A stretch of DNA of 64,000 nt from G963677915 sp963677915 (GTDB lineage Bacteria > Bacillota > Clostridia > Lachnospirales > Vallitaleaceae): assembly GCA_963677915.2 (NCBI GenBank), contig CAXXGE010000016.1, positions 1 to 64,000 of the forward strand, in the 5' to 3' direction. A program made the position numbers and the translations under genes. Numbering within the stretch: the stretch's first letter is position 1; every line of letters starts with the position of its first letter. The notes beneath the pieces are model-generated. The model was not told the DNA's origin. It searched no databases and saw only the letters and a program-made list of their open reading frames with translations. Below are positions 37,110 through 45,591 of the stretch, piece after piece.

Positions 37110-37946
37110 ATGAAGTATGCATTTAATACGTGGGCTTATAGTAGTTTTCCTTGCTGGGTTCCAGCATATCCGCTTGAAGAAACAATAAAAAGACTGGCAA
37201 GAATTGGTTATGACGGAATTGAGTTGGGGTGCACATCACCCCATGCGTGGCCAGCATATCTAGATAAACAAAGAAGGAATGATATTAGAAAATGCTTAGA
37301 GGATAACAATATTGTCATTAGTTCAATTCTTGCTGTGCCAGGTGGTGGTCCTGGAGGGAATGTTGCCTCAGCGGATGAAGCGGAAAGAAAGTGGACAGTG
37401 CAGCATCTTAAAGATGTATGTGATCTTGGTGTTGAGCTGGGATGCAAAACAATGCTCTATGTAGCGGGGTGGTATATTTTTGGAACGAGCAAGCAAGTTG
37501 CTTGGCAAAATTCCTTAGATAGCTTGAAAGAGATTGGGGCTTATGCTGCGGACAGGGGGGTAACAATTTGTGTTGAACCAACTGCGGAAGATAGCAACTT
37601 GATTGAAAGTGCAGATGATGCACTCATGTTGGCAGAGCAAAGCGGACTTGACAATGTGGGTGTAATGTTCGATACTGCCCATGCATTTCACAGAAGCGAA
37701 CCACCAGTTGACTATATCTATACAATGGCTGATAAATTAAAACATATACATCTTACTGATTATAACAGAACTGCTCCTGGTACATCAGGATGTGACTTTG
37801 TTTCAATTATGCAAGCGTTAAAAGATGTTGATTACAAGGGGTATGTCACTATGGAAAATGGATTTACTTCTAGAGGCGTACATCCTGATTCTGTTGCAAG
37901 AATGTCTTTAGAAACACTAAAATCAATAGAGGCTAGTTTGAAGTAA
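37110..37946 (+). CDS. sugar phosphate isomerase/epimerase
   Basis: TIM-barrel protein of the xylose-isomerase-like family: IGYDGIELGC, the metal-binding Glu in ICVEPTAED, VMFDTAHAFHRSE, HIHLTDYN, and the C-terminal Glu in VTMENGFTSRG. It is 278 residues. It follows the ABC permease by 27 bases with AAAAGGAG before ATG, so it is part of the transporter operon. With the following dehydrogenase it should process the imported sugar. It differs clearly from the epimerase at 30238 and is probably not a recent duplicate. Confidence 0.88.
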   Translation: MKYAFNTWAYSSFPCWVPAYPLEETIKRLARIGYDGIELGCTSPHAWPAYLDKQRRNDIRKCLEDNNIVISSILAVPGGGPGGNVASADEAERKWTVQHLKDVCDLGVELGCKTMLYVAGWYIFGTSKQVAWQNSLDSLKEIGAYAADRGVTICVEPTAEDSNLIESADDALMLAEQSGLDNVGVMFDTAHAFHRSEPPVDYIYTMADKLKHIHLTDYNRTAPGTSGCDFVSIMQALKDVDYKGYVTMENGFTSRGVHPDSVARMSLETLKSIEASLK

Positions 37947-37992
37947 ACAGTATATTAAGCAGTTTCTGCTATAAAGGAATGGTGATGTAGGT

Positions 37993-39171
37993 ATGGAGAA
38001 AATTCAAATAGGTGTTATTGGGACAGGATTCATTGGTCCTGCACATATTGAAGCTCTTAGAAGAATTCCATTTGTTGAAGTAAAGGCATTGGCGGATGTC
38101 GATAAGAAAGTAGCGGCGGCTAAGGCGGCTGAACTGGGTGTTGATGAAGCTTATGGCGATTATCGAGATTTATTGAATTCAAAAGAAATAGATGCAGTGC
38201 ACATTTGTACTCCTAATTTTTTGCATTTTAGTATCGTTAAGGATGCCTTGCTTGCTGGCAAGCATGTGCTTTGTGAAAAACCATTAGCAACGTCGGTTAA
38301 AGAAGCAAAGGAGTTAGTTAGTTTAGCTGCAGAGAAAAAACTGGCTAATGCTGTAGGATTCAATCTAAGATTCTATCCTTTAGTACAGCAGGTAAAAGCA
38401 ATGATAGATAGTGGAGAACTTGGAGAAATTTTTGCAGTAAACGGTTCTTATCAACAAGATTGGTTGTTTTATCAAACCGACTATAACTGGCGAATCAATT
38501 CCAGTATGGGTGGGGAATCAAGAGCCATGGCGGATATTGGCTCTCATTGGGTAGATATGATTGAGTTCATTACAGGGCTTAAGATAGAGAGTGTATGTGC
38601 TGATTTTGCTACATTCCATAAGACCAGAAAAAAACCACTCAAAGCAATTGAAACATATTCGGGAAAGCTGCTAAAACCAGAAGATTATGAAGAAATTCCG
38701 ATTGATACAGAAGACTATGCGTCAATTCTCATTGATTTTAATAAAGGTGCTCATGGATCTGTAACGGTGAACCAAACTGCCGCAGGAAGAAAGAATAGAA
38801 TATACTTTGAGATTTATGGTTCCAAAAAGTCAGTAGAGTGGTGTGGTGAAAGACCAAATGAGTTATGGATAGGAAACAGAGATAGTACAAACAATATTAT
38901 GTTAAAGGATCCATCTCTAGTGCTTGGTAACGCAAGAAACTATATTAATTATCCTGGAGGTCACAATGAAGGCTTTCCAGACACTTCAAAGCAACTCTAC
39001 AAAGAATTCTATAATTATATAAGGAATAAAGAATTTATCAATGGTGGCATACCGAAATATCCGGCGTTTGTGGATGGACTTAGAGAGATGACGATTGTGG
39101 GCAAGATAGTTGAATCTGCAAAACAAAGAAAGTGGATTGAAGTCGAGGCCAATGAAAAAGTGACATTCTAG
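37993..39171 (+). CDS. Gfo/Idh/MocA family oxidoreductase
   Basis: The N-terminus, IQIGVIGTGFIGPAHIEALR, is the dinucleotide-binding fold. The family motif CEKPLATS and the substrate-domain helix GGESRAMADIGSHWVDMIEF follow. It is 392 residues, complete, and ends the AT-rich sugar operon. It would oxidise a sugar or cyclitol hydroxyl with NAD(P). Its neighbour epimerase suggests a two-step oxidation/epimerisation. An AAAGGAATGGTGATGTAGGT leader precedes the ATG. Confidence 0.92.
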   Translation: MEKIQIGVIGTGFIGPAHIEALRRIPFVEVKALADVDKKVAAAKAAELGVDEAYGDYRDLLNSKEIDAVHICTPNFLHFSIVKDALLAGKHVLCEKPLATSVKEAKELVSLAAEKKLANAVGFNLRFYPLVQQVKAMIDSGELGEIFAVNGSYQQDWLFYQTDYNWRINSSMGGESRAMADIGSHWVDMIEFITGLKIESVCADFATFHKTRKKPLKAIETYSGKLLKPEDYEEIPIDTEDYASILIDFNKGAHGSVTVNQTAAGRKNRIYFEIYGSKKSVEWCGERPNELWIGNRDSTNNIMLKDPSLVLGNARNYINYPGGHNEGFPDTSKQLYKEFYNYIRNKEFINGGIPKYPAFVDGLREMTIVGKIVESAKQRKWIEVEANEKVTF

Positions 39172-39197
39172 TAAGTTCGTAAACCAAATGATAAGAG

Positions 39198-39226
39198 GTT
39201 GTTACATTTTATCCAAAGCAGTATAA
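39198..39226 (+). promoter_or_regulatory. strong promoter directly in front of the MFS gene
   Basis: TTGTTA and TATAAT are 17 bases apart. The -10 box ends only about seven bases before the ATG at 39234, so transcription should begin at or next to the start codon. A near-identical promoter stands at 47528-47556 without a gene behind it. Coordinates may be off by one. Confidence 0.6.
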
Positions 39227-39233
39227 TTCTATC

Positions 39234-40481
39234 ATGGATAGAGCGACGATTCTTAAAGATAGACAAATAAAGAAATTCCGTCTGTATGGGTTTTTCAAGA
39301 ATTCCAGATTCTTCGAACCCTACCTGCTTATCTATTTGAATGCCCTTGGCTATAATCTGTTTCAGATAGGCGTGTTCATTTCGATACGGGCGGCCTTTAC
39401 CTATCTCTTCGAGGTGCCGAGTGCCGTCCTGGCGGACTTCTACGGTAAGAAGAACGAGCTGCTTGTATGCTTCGGATTCTATATCGTCTCCTTTGTGCTG
39501 CTGTTTTTCGGAACGAACTTCGCCATAGTCGCTCTGGGGATGGTTTTCTATGGATTGGGCGAGGCCTTCCGTTCGGGCACCCATAAAGCGATGATCCTGA
39601 GCTATCTGGAAAGGATGGGGTGGTACGACCAGCGGGGCTTTGTCTACGGGAAAACGCGTTCAACCTCACTGCTTGGCTCCTCGCTGTCGGCTTTTCTGTC
39701 CATCCTCTTCGTCCTGCAGCTGCCTGCCATGAAATGGATTTTCCTATTGAGTGTCGTGCCTTACCTGGCCGACTTCCTGCTGATTGCCTCGTATCCTGAC
39801 TACCTGAACGAATCAAGCGGTCTGAGGCCGCGCTTTAAAGACCTGTGGTCCTTCGGCATGGACCAGCTGAAGAGCGTTGCGAAAAACATAAGCCTCGTCA
39901 AAATCGTGTTCAGCGAGGCATCGTATGCCGGCATTTTCAAGTCCATAAAAGACTACGTCCAGCCGATTCTCAGCCTGCTGGTCATCAGCGCCGGCCTCGG
40001 CAGCCTTGCCAGCTTCGACGGCGAGCAGAGCCTTAAGATCTATCTGGGCATCATCTACGGTTTGTTTTACATCATGAGTTCTATCGTTACAAAAAACATC
40101 TTCAGGGCCATGGACCGGTTCAAGGCCGTCAATGTCTTCAACCACATGTACAACCTGATGGGGCTTCTGTTCGTCCTGCTGTCCGTTTTCATCAGCAGGT
40201 CCTGGCTCGTACCTACGATCACCGTTTACTTCCTGCTGTATCTTGCACTGGATGCAAGGCGGCCTGTGTTTCTGGATGTCGTCAGCGACCATATGCGCAA
40301 GGAGCAGCGGGTGACGGTGCTGTCCGTTGAAAGCCAGCTGCGTGCGATGCTGATGGTCGTGATGGCCCCGCTCTTTGGCTTCATAGCCGACACCTGGTCC
40401 CTGAGCCTGCTGTTCGTCGGGATCGGCATTTCCATGCTGCTGGTTAACCTGCTTGCGCTTGGGAGGGGAAAGACGCAATAA
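39234..40481 (+). CDS. MFS transporter
   Basis: A 415-residue membrane protein with about 12 hydrophobic segments; loop 2-3 carries FEVPSAVLADFYGKKNELLV, the MFS motif A in a variant form, and GEAFRSGTHKAMILSYLERM follows. It resembles the group of uncharacterised clostridial MFS transporters. No ribosome binding site precedes the ATG and the promoter abuts it, so the mRNA may be leaderless. The GC content is clearly higher than in the sugar block to the left. The substrate is unknown. Confidence 0.88.
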   Translation: MDRATILKDRQIKKFRLYGFFKNSRFFEPYLLIYLNALGYNLFQIGVFISIRAAFTYLFEVPSAVLADFYGKKNELLVCFGFYIVSFVLLFFGTNFAIVALGMVFYGLGEAFRSGTHKAMILSYLERMGWYDQRGFVYGKTRSTSLLGSSLSAFLSILFVLQLPAMKWIFLLSVVPYLADFLLIASYPDYLNESSGLRPRFKDLWSFGMDQLKSVAKNISLVKIVFSEASYAGIFKSIKDYVQPILSLLVISAGLGSLASFDGEQSLKIYLGIIYGLFYIMSSIVTKNIFRAMDRFKAVNVFNHMYNLMGLLFVLLSVFISRSWLVPTITVYFLLYLALDARRPVFLDVVSDHMRKEQRVTVLSVESQLRAMLMVVMAPLFGFIADTWSLSLLFVGIGISMLLVNLLALGRGKTQ

Positions 40482-40500
40482 AACACATCCAAACAAGCAA

Positions 40501-40530
40501 GGGGCATTGATACAGTGATATCAATGCCCC
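40501..40530. terminator. bidirectional intrinsic terminator
   Basis: GGGGCATTGATA (40501-40512) and TATCAATGCCCC (40519-40530) are a perfect 12-bp stem with a six-base loop, followed by TTAATTT on the plus strand and by TTGCTTGTTT on the minus strand. It lies between the 3' ends of the MFS gene and the convergent 45-residue small gene and can serve both. Confidence 0.88.
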
Positions 40531-40549
40531 TTAATTTGCTATTAAGCTG

Positions 40550-40687
40550 TTATTTTGTCGGATGCAACTCTTCTTTGAAAGCATCCACGTCTTCGCATTC
40601 AGCATTGAGATCATCTACACTGATTGCAGTATAATCAATTTCAAGACCGACTGATTCCAATTCTTTGATTACATCATTATAAGTCAT
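40550..40687 (-). CDS. 45-residue acidic small protein
   Basis: The minus strand reads MTYNDVIKELESVGLEIDYT and continues to CEDVDAFKEELHPTK, 45 residues, stop at 40550. An AGGAGG stands seven bases before the ATG, a TATAAT box lies about 45 bases upstream (40731-40737), and a strong terminator follows. These signals, together with the lack of stops and a codon pattern like real genes, support a translated gene. It is acidic and probably helical. No family is recognised. Confidence 0.75.
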   Translation of the reverse strand: MTYNDVIKELESVGLEIDYTAISVDDLNAECEDVDAFKEELHPTK

Positions 40688-41006
40688 ATGAGTACCTCCT
40701 GGTATACTATGCGGGATTCAAGTTAGGTTTGATTATAGCATAATTACAGTGAATCTACAAGCTAAATGAGATTGATAATCAATTAACGATTTCTGCCTGT
40801 TGGTGTAACTCTTGCTATGCTATGATGATGGAAGAAAGTGATAATAACTTAGAAAACAGCCCTTTGCGAGCAAATGTAAACTGACATTTTTTGTCAAACA
40901 ATTATCACTACTCAGCTCTTCCTTGTTATAATCAAGATTCTCCACTGTATAATTGATACCAATTCTCATATCTGCATTATATAATATAGTAGAAGGAGGT
41001 GCAGAC

Positions 41007-42215
41007 ATGATCATGACATACAGGAAAAGAGTCGCGATGCTGTTGGCTGCACTGCTTGCGTTGGTACTGATCGTATCAGCCTGCAGCACCGGAAACAGAA
41101 TCGTCTCAAACGATACAGACGTTTCAGATCTGAGCGAACTGACAGCGATGCTCATCGAAGAGCAACAGGCCGACCTTATGCTGAAAGAGACCCACAGATA
41201 TTCGCCGACCAACACGGCTGGCACACTGCCTGACAATCCGAATGAAGGTGTTGACTACAGCATGTCAGAACTTCGGGACATCTATCTGGCAGGCGGCTGC
41301 TTCTGGGGCGTTGAAGCCTACATGGAGCGGATCTACGGCGTCTATGACGTCACATCCGGCTATGCCAACGGCAAGACGGAAAACCCAACCTATGAACAGG
41401 TCAGTTGGATGAACACGGGCCATGCGGAAACGGTCCACGTCCAGTACGACCCTACAAAAGTAGACCTGAACACATTGCTCAGCTACTATTTCAAGGTCAT
41501 TAATCCTGTCAGTGTCAACAAGCAGGGCAACGATGCGGGTACTCAGTACAGGACGGGCATCTACTATACGGACGAAGCGGACCTCCCGGTGATCGAAGCC
41601 AAGATGGCAGAAGTCCAGGCGGACTACGACGAGCCGCTAGCCGTTGAAGTGGAGCCGCTGGTACACTATTTCCTGGCAGAGGAATACCATCAGGATTATC
41701 TGGAAAAGAACCCGAACGGTTACTGTCATATCGACCTCAGCGTTGTGGAAGACATCATCATCGATCCGGACAGGTATCCGAAGCCGAGCGATGACGTGCT
41801 GAAAGAAATGCTGACACCAAAGCAATATGATGTAACCCAGAACGATGCAACGGAACAACCATATCTCAATGAATATTTTGACAACCATGATCAAGGACTA
41901 TACGTTGACGTAGCGACCGGCGAGCCGCTCTTCTCATCCAGGGACAAATACGATTCCGGAACCGGATGGCCGAGCTTCACCCAAGCGATCGACAAACAGG
42001 TTGTCACCTATAGCGACGATACAACCTTCAACATGGTTCGCACGGAAATCAGAAGCCGAAGCGGCGACAGTCATCTGGGACATGTTTTCTCCGACGGCCC
42101 TCAGGACAGAGGCGGCAATCGCTTCTGCATCAACAGCGCTTCACTCAGGTTCATTCCTCTTGAGGAGATGGAGGCTGAAGGCTACGGTTACCTGATGGGA
42201 CTTGTTGTAGAATAA
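41007..42215 (+). CDS. msrAB: lipoprotein methionine sulfoxide reductase MsrA-MsrB fusion
   Basis: A signal peptide with lipobox VSAC anchors the protein outside the membrane. Residues about 85-245 are MsrA (catalytic AGGCFWGVEAYMERIYGVYD, with YFKVINPVSVNKQGNDAGTQ). Residues about 270-402 are MsrB, with SGTGWPSFTQ and the catalytic Cys in RFCINSASLRF. The zinc-binding CxxC pairs of many MsrB enzymes are missing, as in the other MsrB subgroup. It repairs oxidised Met in surface proteins, both S and R forms. ATG 41007 follows GAAGGAGG. A strong terminator follows. Confidence 0.95.
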   Translation: MIMTYRKRVAMLLAALLALVLIVSACSTGNRIVSNDTDVSDLSELTAMLIEEQQADLMLKETHRYSPTNTAGTLPDNPNEGVDYSMSELRDIYLAGGCFWGVEAYMERIYGVYDVTSGYANGKTENPTYEQVSWMNTGHAETVHVQYDPTKVDLNTLLSYYFKVINPVSVNKQGNDAGTQYRTGIYYTDEADLPVIEAKMAEVQADYDEPLAVEVEPLVHYFLAEEYHQDYLEKNPNGYCHIDLSVVEDIIIDPDRYPKPSDDVLKEMLTPKQYDVTQNDATEQPYLNEYFDNHDQGLYVDVATGEPLFSSRDKYDSGTGWPSFTQAIDKQVVTYSDDTTFNMVRTEIRSRSGDSHLGHVFSDGPQDRGGNRFCINSASLRFIPLEEMEAEGYGYLMGLVVE

Positions 42216-42253
42216 TATGAGCCTATATCAGGCTGCTATACCAATGTTTTTGG

Positions 42254-42284
42254 CGCCTCAAGTCTATCTTGAGGTGTTTTTTTG
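42254..42284 (+). terminator. intrinsic terminator after msrAB
   Basis: CCTCAAG (42256-42262) and CTTGAGG (42268-42274) form a stem, followed by TGTTTTTTT. A sequence relative lies at 47614-47643 with the same AATGTTTTT leader and TATCTTGAGGTG arm. Confidence 0.9.
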
Positions 42285-42301
42285 TTACTTCGTACCGGAT
42301 A

Positions 42302-43069
42302 TTAATCGTTGATCAGCAGAACATTGACACCATGTGATGCGATTGTGTCTAGCTCCTGTTCATTCTGCTCGGTCCTGCGCGTTATGAGTGTATCTATCTC
42401 GTGGTATTCACAGAACATATTCAGACTATTAACTTGAAATTTATATGAATCGACAAGCGCAACAACACGTTGGGCTGAATGAATCATCTTCTTTTTTATG
42501 GAATACTGGAAAGGATCTGAAGTCGTCAATCCAAAGGAACTGCGTATGCCTGTAGCTCCCAAAAAAAGTATGTCGGCGGTTTTTGTGGCGAAAAAATTTT
42601 CAGCTTCCGGTCCAATCAATGACATGTTGGTTGCCTGGAGTATGCCGCCGCATAACAGCGTCTGATAACTGTCCGAAAGTTCTTCTGCGTTAGTAAGTGA
42701 ATTCGTTAGCACGACAAGACGCTGCAGCTGATGCTGTTTCAATAATTTAGCCAGAAAATAGATGGTAGAACCTGAATCCAGAATGATCGACTGATTTGGC
42801 TGGATCAGTGATAAAGCTTTCTGTGCAATGGCGAGCTTTTCATCCGGATTCAGATGGTGTCTGGTGTCTACATCGAGTGTATCCTGAATATTCGCGGTAT
42901 AAGCAAGACCGTGTGTACGTTTGATTAGATTTTTATCCTCCAAATAAGCAAGATCCCTGCGAATAGTCATTGGAGATACACCCAGTTCCTCGGCTAGTTG
43001 TGAAGTTGTGTAAGAATTATGCGTCTCCAACAGGTTGATGATTAGTTGTTGGCGTTCTTCCTTTTTCAT
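42302..43069 (-). CDS. DeoR family transcriptional repressor, first of two
   Basis: The N-terminal helix-turn-helix is NSYTTSQLAEELGVSPMTIR, followed by RDLAYLEDKNLIKRTHG. The C-terminal DeoR sensor domain has SIILDSGSTIYFLAKLL and ILFLGATGIRSSFGLTTSDP. It is 255 residues. AAGGAGG precedes the ATG at 43069. It is transcribed away from the GAPDH operon, across a 222-base region with TGTTCGA/CGAACA half-sites, and is paralogous to the DeoR protein at the other end of the operon. The effector is probably a sugar phosphate. Confidence 0.92.
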   Translation of the reverse strand: MKKEERQQLIINLLETHNSYTTSQLAEELGVSPMTIRRDLAYLEDKNLIKRTHGLAYTANIQDTLDVDTRHHLNPDEKLAIAQKALSLIQPNQSIILDSGSTIYFLAKLLKQHQLQRLVVLTNSLTNAEELSDSYQTLLCGGILQATNMSLIGPEAENFFATKTADILFLGATGIRSSFGLTTSDPFQYSIKKKMIHSAQRVVALVDSYKFQVNSLNMFCEYHEIDTLITRRTEQNEQELDTIASHGVNVLLIND

Positions 43070-43104
43070 CGATGCACCTCCTTGACGTTATTATATAAAG
43101 AATG

Positions 43105-43213
43105 TGTTCGAATGTACAGGGAAATGTTCGAGTTGTCTTAAAAATATTGTAATAGCGCGCTTTTATTATGCAACAATGAGCGAAAACCATGATATAATGC
43201 TTGTAAACGAACA
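43105..43213. promoter_or_regulatory. candidate DeoR/GlpR-type operator half-sites
   Basis: TGTTCGA occurs at 43105-43111 and 43125-43131, and CGAACA at 43208-43213; a further TGAACATATCGAG lies near 43242. These resemble the half-sites of GlpR-type DeoR operators (TGTTCGA...CGAACA). They lie between the divergent DeoR gene and the GAPDH operon, the right place for repression of both. Confidence 0.5.
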
Positions 43214-43291
43214 CTAAATGTGCTAATATACACATAGCAATGAACATATCGAGAAAACCAAATCAGTATCATTAGACCACGGAGGTAAATT

Positions 43292-44319
43292 ATGAAGAAG
43301 GTAAAAGTAGGTGTAGTAGGATATGGCGTCATCGGTCAGAGATTGGCGGATGGTGTGGCACTTCAGGAAGATATGGAATTGGTGGGTATCGCGGATGTAT
43401 CACCAACGCTTACTGTTAGAGCACTAAAGGAAAAAGGCATGCCCTATGATTTTTACAATGCTTTACCTGAGAATGAAGCGGTTTTATCAGAGGCGGGCAT
43501 ACCGATTACAGGTACTTTGGAAGAGTTGATTCAGAAGTGTGATGTGATGCTGGATTCTACCAGTGCGGGTGTTGGTGCAAAAAATAAAGAATTGTACATG
43601 AAATACAACAAGAAAGCAATTTTCCAAGGCGGCGAAAAGAACGAAGTTGCAGATGTGTTTTTCCACGGATATGCAAATTATGAAAAGGGGCTTGGAAAAC
43701 AATTCCTGAAATTGACTTCGTGCAATACGACAGGACTCATTCGGGCGGTTGATTGTATTGACAGAAATGCAGGTGTTGATGGCGTTGCGATCACAATCAT
43801 TAGACGCGTTGCAGATCCGGGGACTATCACCGGGGTCTGACAAATGCCTTGCAAATGGAGAAAGCACCTAGCCATCAGGCAATCGATCTGATGACTATTA
43901 TGCCTCATGTAGATGCAACGGGTATACTGGTGCATACGCCGGTCACACATGGCCATATTATAACTGTGCTCGCAAAGACCAAGGAAAAAGTAACGAAAGA
44001 AAAGCTGCTTGAATATTTCAGCAATCATCCTAGAATCAGAGTCGTGCGTATGAAAGATGGCTTTCTGGGAAATGCGTCGCTGTTCAAGTATGCCAGAGAA
44101 CTGGGCAATCCAAGAGGAGATATGTATGAGATAGCTGTTTTTGAAGAATCAATCGTCAACAGCGGCGATGACATCATGTTTGCTATCAATATCCCTCAGG
44201 AATCGGTTACGATACCAGAGACTATGGATGCCATCCGTGCTTCCATGGAGATGGATACAGATAGACTGGGCGCCGTAGGTGCTACAAATAAGTATTTGGG
44301 GATGGGAAAATGGATGTAA
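43292..44319 (+). pseudogene. type II (archaeal-type) glyceraldehyde-3-phosphate dehydrogenase, one-base frameshift
   Basis: VKVGVVGYGVIGQRLADGV is the dinucleotide fold. The catalytic Cys is in LTSCNTTGLIRAVD near residue 147. The frame breaks in the conserved RRVADPG(D) segment near 43822, where one G is missing from a run of four. YHRGLTNALQMEKAPSHQAI and the rest follow in the next frame, to 44319. Restoring the base gives 342 residues, normal for the archaeal type. The enzyme makes an acyl phosphate from a phosphorylated aldehyde using NAD(P). It overlaps the kinase gene by ten bases. Confidence 0.85.
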
Positions 44320-45569
44320 ACAACACATCGGGCATTATTGATTTGAAATCTTATGATTACAAAGACAAATATGTGCTGCTTAGAGTGGACATTAATTCCC
44401 CAATTGATCCTAAGTCTAAAAGGATTGTCAACGAAAACAGAATTGTTAAGAGCATACCGACGATTGAATATTTGCTTGACCATGGAGCAAAACTAGCCAT
44501 TATTGCTCATCAGGGGGATACTCTTGATTACCAAAACCTGATACCAATGAAAGAACACGCTGAGAAGTTAACGGCATTATTGGGAATACAGGTCGCATAC
44601 ATTGATGATGTATGTGGCCCTGCAGCGCAAAGAGCCGTTATGGAGCTGAAGGCAGGCGAAGCGATACTGCTTGGGAACCTTAGGTATCTGTGTGAGGAAA
44701 TCTCCACATTTGAAGATGCAGTCAAGCTCAAACCTGAGGAGATGCTTGATACGTATCTTGTGCGAAGTCTAGCTCCCCTAATGGATTTATATGTGAATGA
44801 CGCATTTGCTGCAGCGCATAGAAACTGTCCTTCAATGGTCGCTTTCCAAGAAATATTGCCATCGGTGGGCGGCATACTCATGGTAGCTGAGATCAATGCA
44901 TTGGTCAGAGTCATTGAGCAGCCAGAAAAACCTTCCGTTTTTGTACTTGGCGGTGCGAAGATATCGGATGCTTTTGGCATGATGAAACAGGTTCTGGAAA
45001 ATGGGACAGCCGACAAGATACTTGTCGGCGGCGTTGTCGGTGAAGTGATGCTGATGGCATCGGGCATAGATATTGGATCCAAAAAAGAGAAATTCATCAA
45101 GGATCGAAACTTGGATGCGTTTGTTCCGGCAGCCAAAGAATATCTGAAGGACTATAGGCACAAAATTGTTGTGCCTATCGACCTGGCTTTTGAACAGGAT
45201 GGCAAGAGGACGGAAATTGACGTGCGAGAACAGATGCCCGATGAAATGTATATGGACATCGGTGCGAAGACAACGGATTTGTTCAAGGAAATAATCGAAG
45301 AAGCAGGTACGATTTTTGTCAACGGACCATCGGGTGCATACGAGAACAAACTTTTCCAAAACAGTACAGCAGCATTGTGGGAATGTATTGCTGATGCTAA
45401 AGGTTATTCAGTTATTGGCGGTGGCGACACAGTAAGCGCTGCAGCCAAATTCGTTCAACTAGGCAAACTGGATTATGTTTGTACTGCCGGTGGTGCGATG
45501 GTCCAGTTCTTGTCAGGAAAAGAACTGCCGCTGGTTGAAGCGATGAAGAAATGCAGCAAAAAAGCGTGA
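44310..45569 (+). CDS. phosphoglycerate kinase homologue, archaeal type
   Basis: The sequence VLLRVDINSPIDPKSKRI, followed by NENRIVKSIPTIEYLLDHGA, is the N-domain. LRYLCEE, SVFVLGGAKISDAF and the nucleotide-domain GPSGAYENKLFQNSTAALWE with GGGDT follow, as in archaeal PGK. The HxxRP loop of normal PGK (SHLGRP/HQGRPG) reads AHQGDTLDYQ here, losing the Arg that contacts the phosphoglycerate phosphate, which argues for a different phosphorylated substrate. It is 419 residues. Translation starts inside the GAPDH 3' end. Confidence 0.87.
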   Translation: MDVNNTSGIIDLKSYDYKDKYVLLRVDINSPIDPKSKRIVNENRIVKSIPTIEYLLDHGAKLAIIAHQGDTLDYQNLIPMKEHAEKLTALLGIQVAYIDDVCGPAAQRAVMELKAGEAILLGNLRYLCEEISTFEDAVKLKPEEMLDTYLVRSLAPLMDLYVNDAFAAAHRNCPSMVAFQEILPSVGGILMVAEINALVRVIEQPEKPSVFVLGGAKISDAFGMMKQVLENGTADKILVGGVVGEVMLMASGIDIGSKKEKFIKDRNLDAFVPAAKEYLKDYRHKIVVPIDLAFEQDGKRTEIDVREQMPDEMYMDIGAKTTDLFKEIIEEAGTIFVNGPSGAYENKLFQNSTAALWECIADAKGYSVIGGGDTVSAAAKFVQLGKLDYVCTAGGAMVQFLSGKELPLVEAMKKCSKKA

Positions 45570-45591
45570 CAGTAGAAGGGATGCTTAATAA

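Noticed and set aside
40765..40785. ATTGATAATCAAT palindrome as a Fur or PerR box before msrAB
   Set aside because: It has only a 6-1-6 symmetry, does not fit the 7-1-7 consensus well, and lies about 220 bases from the start codon.
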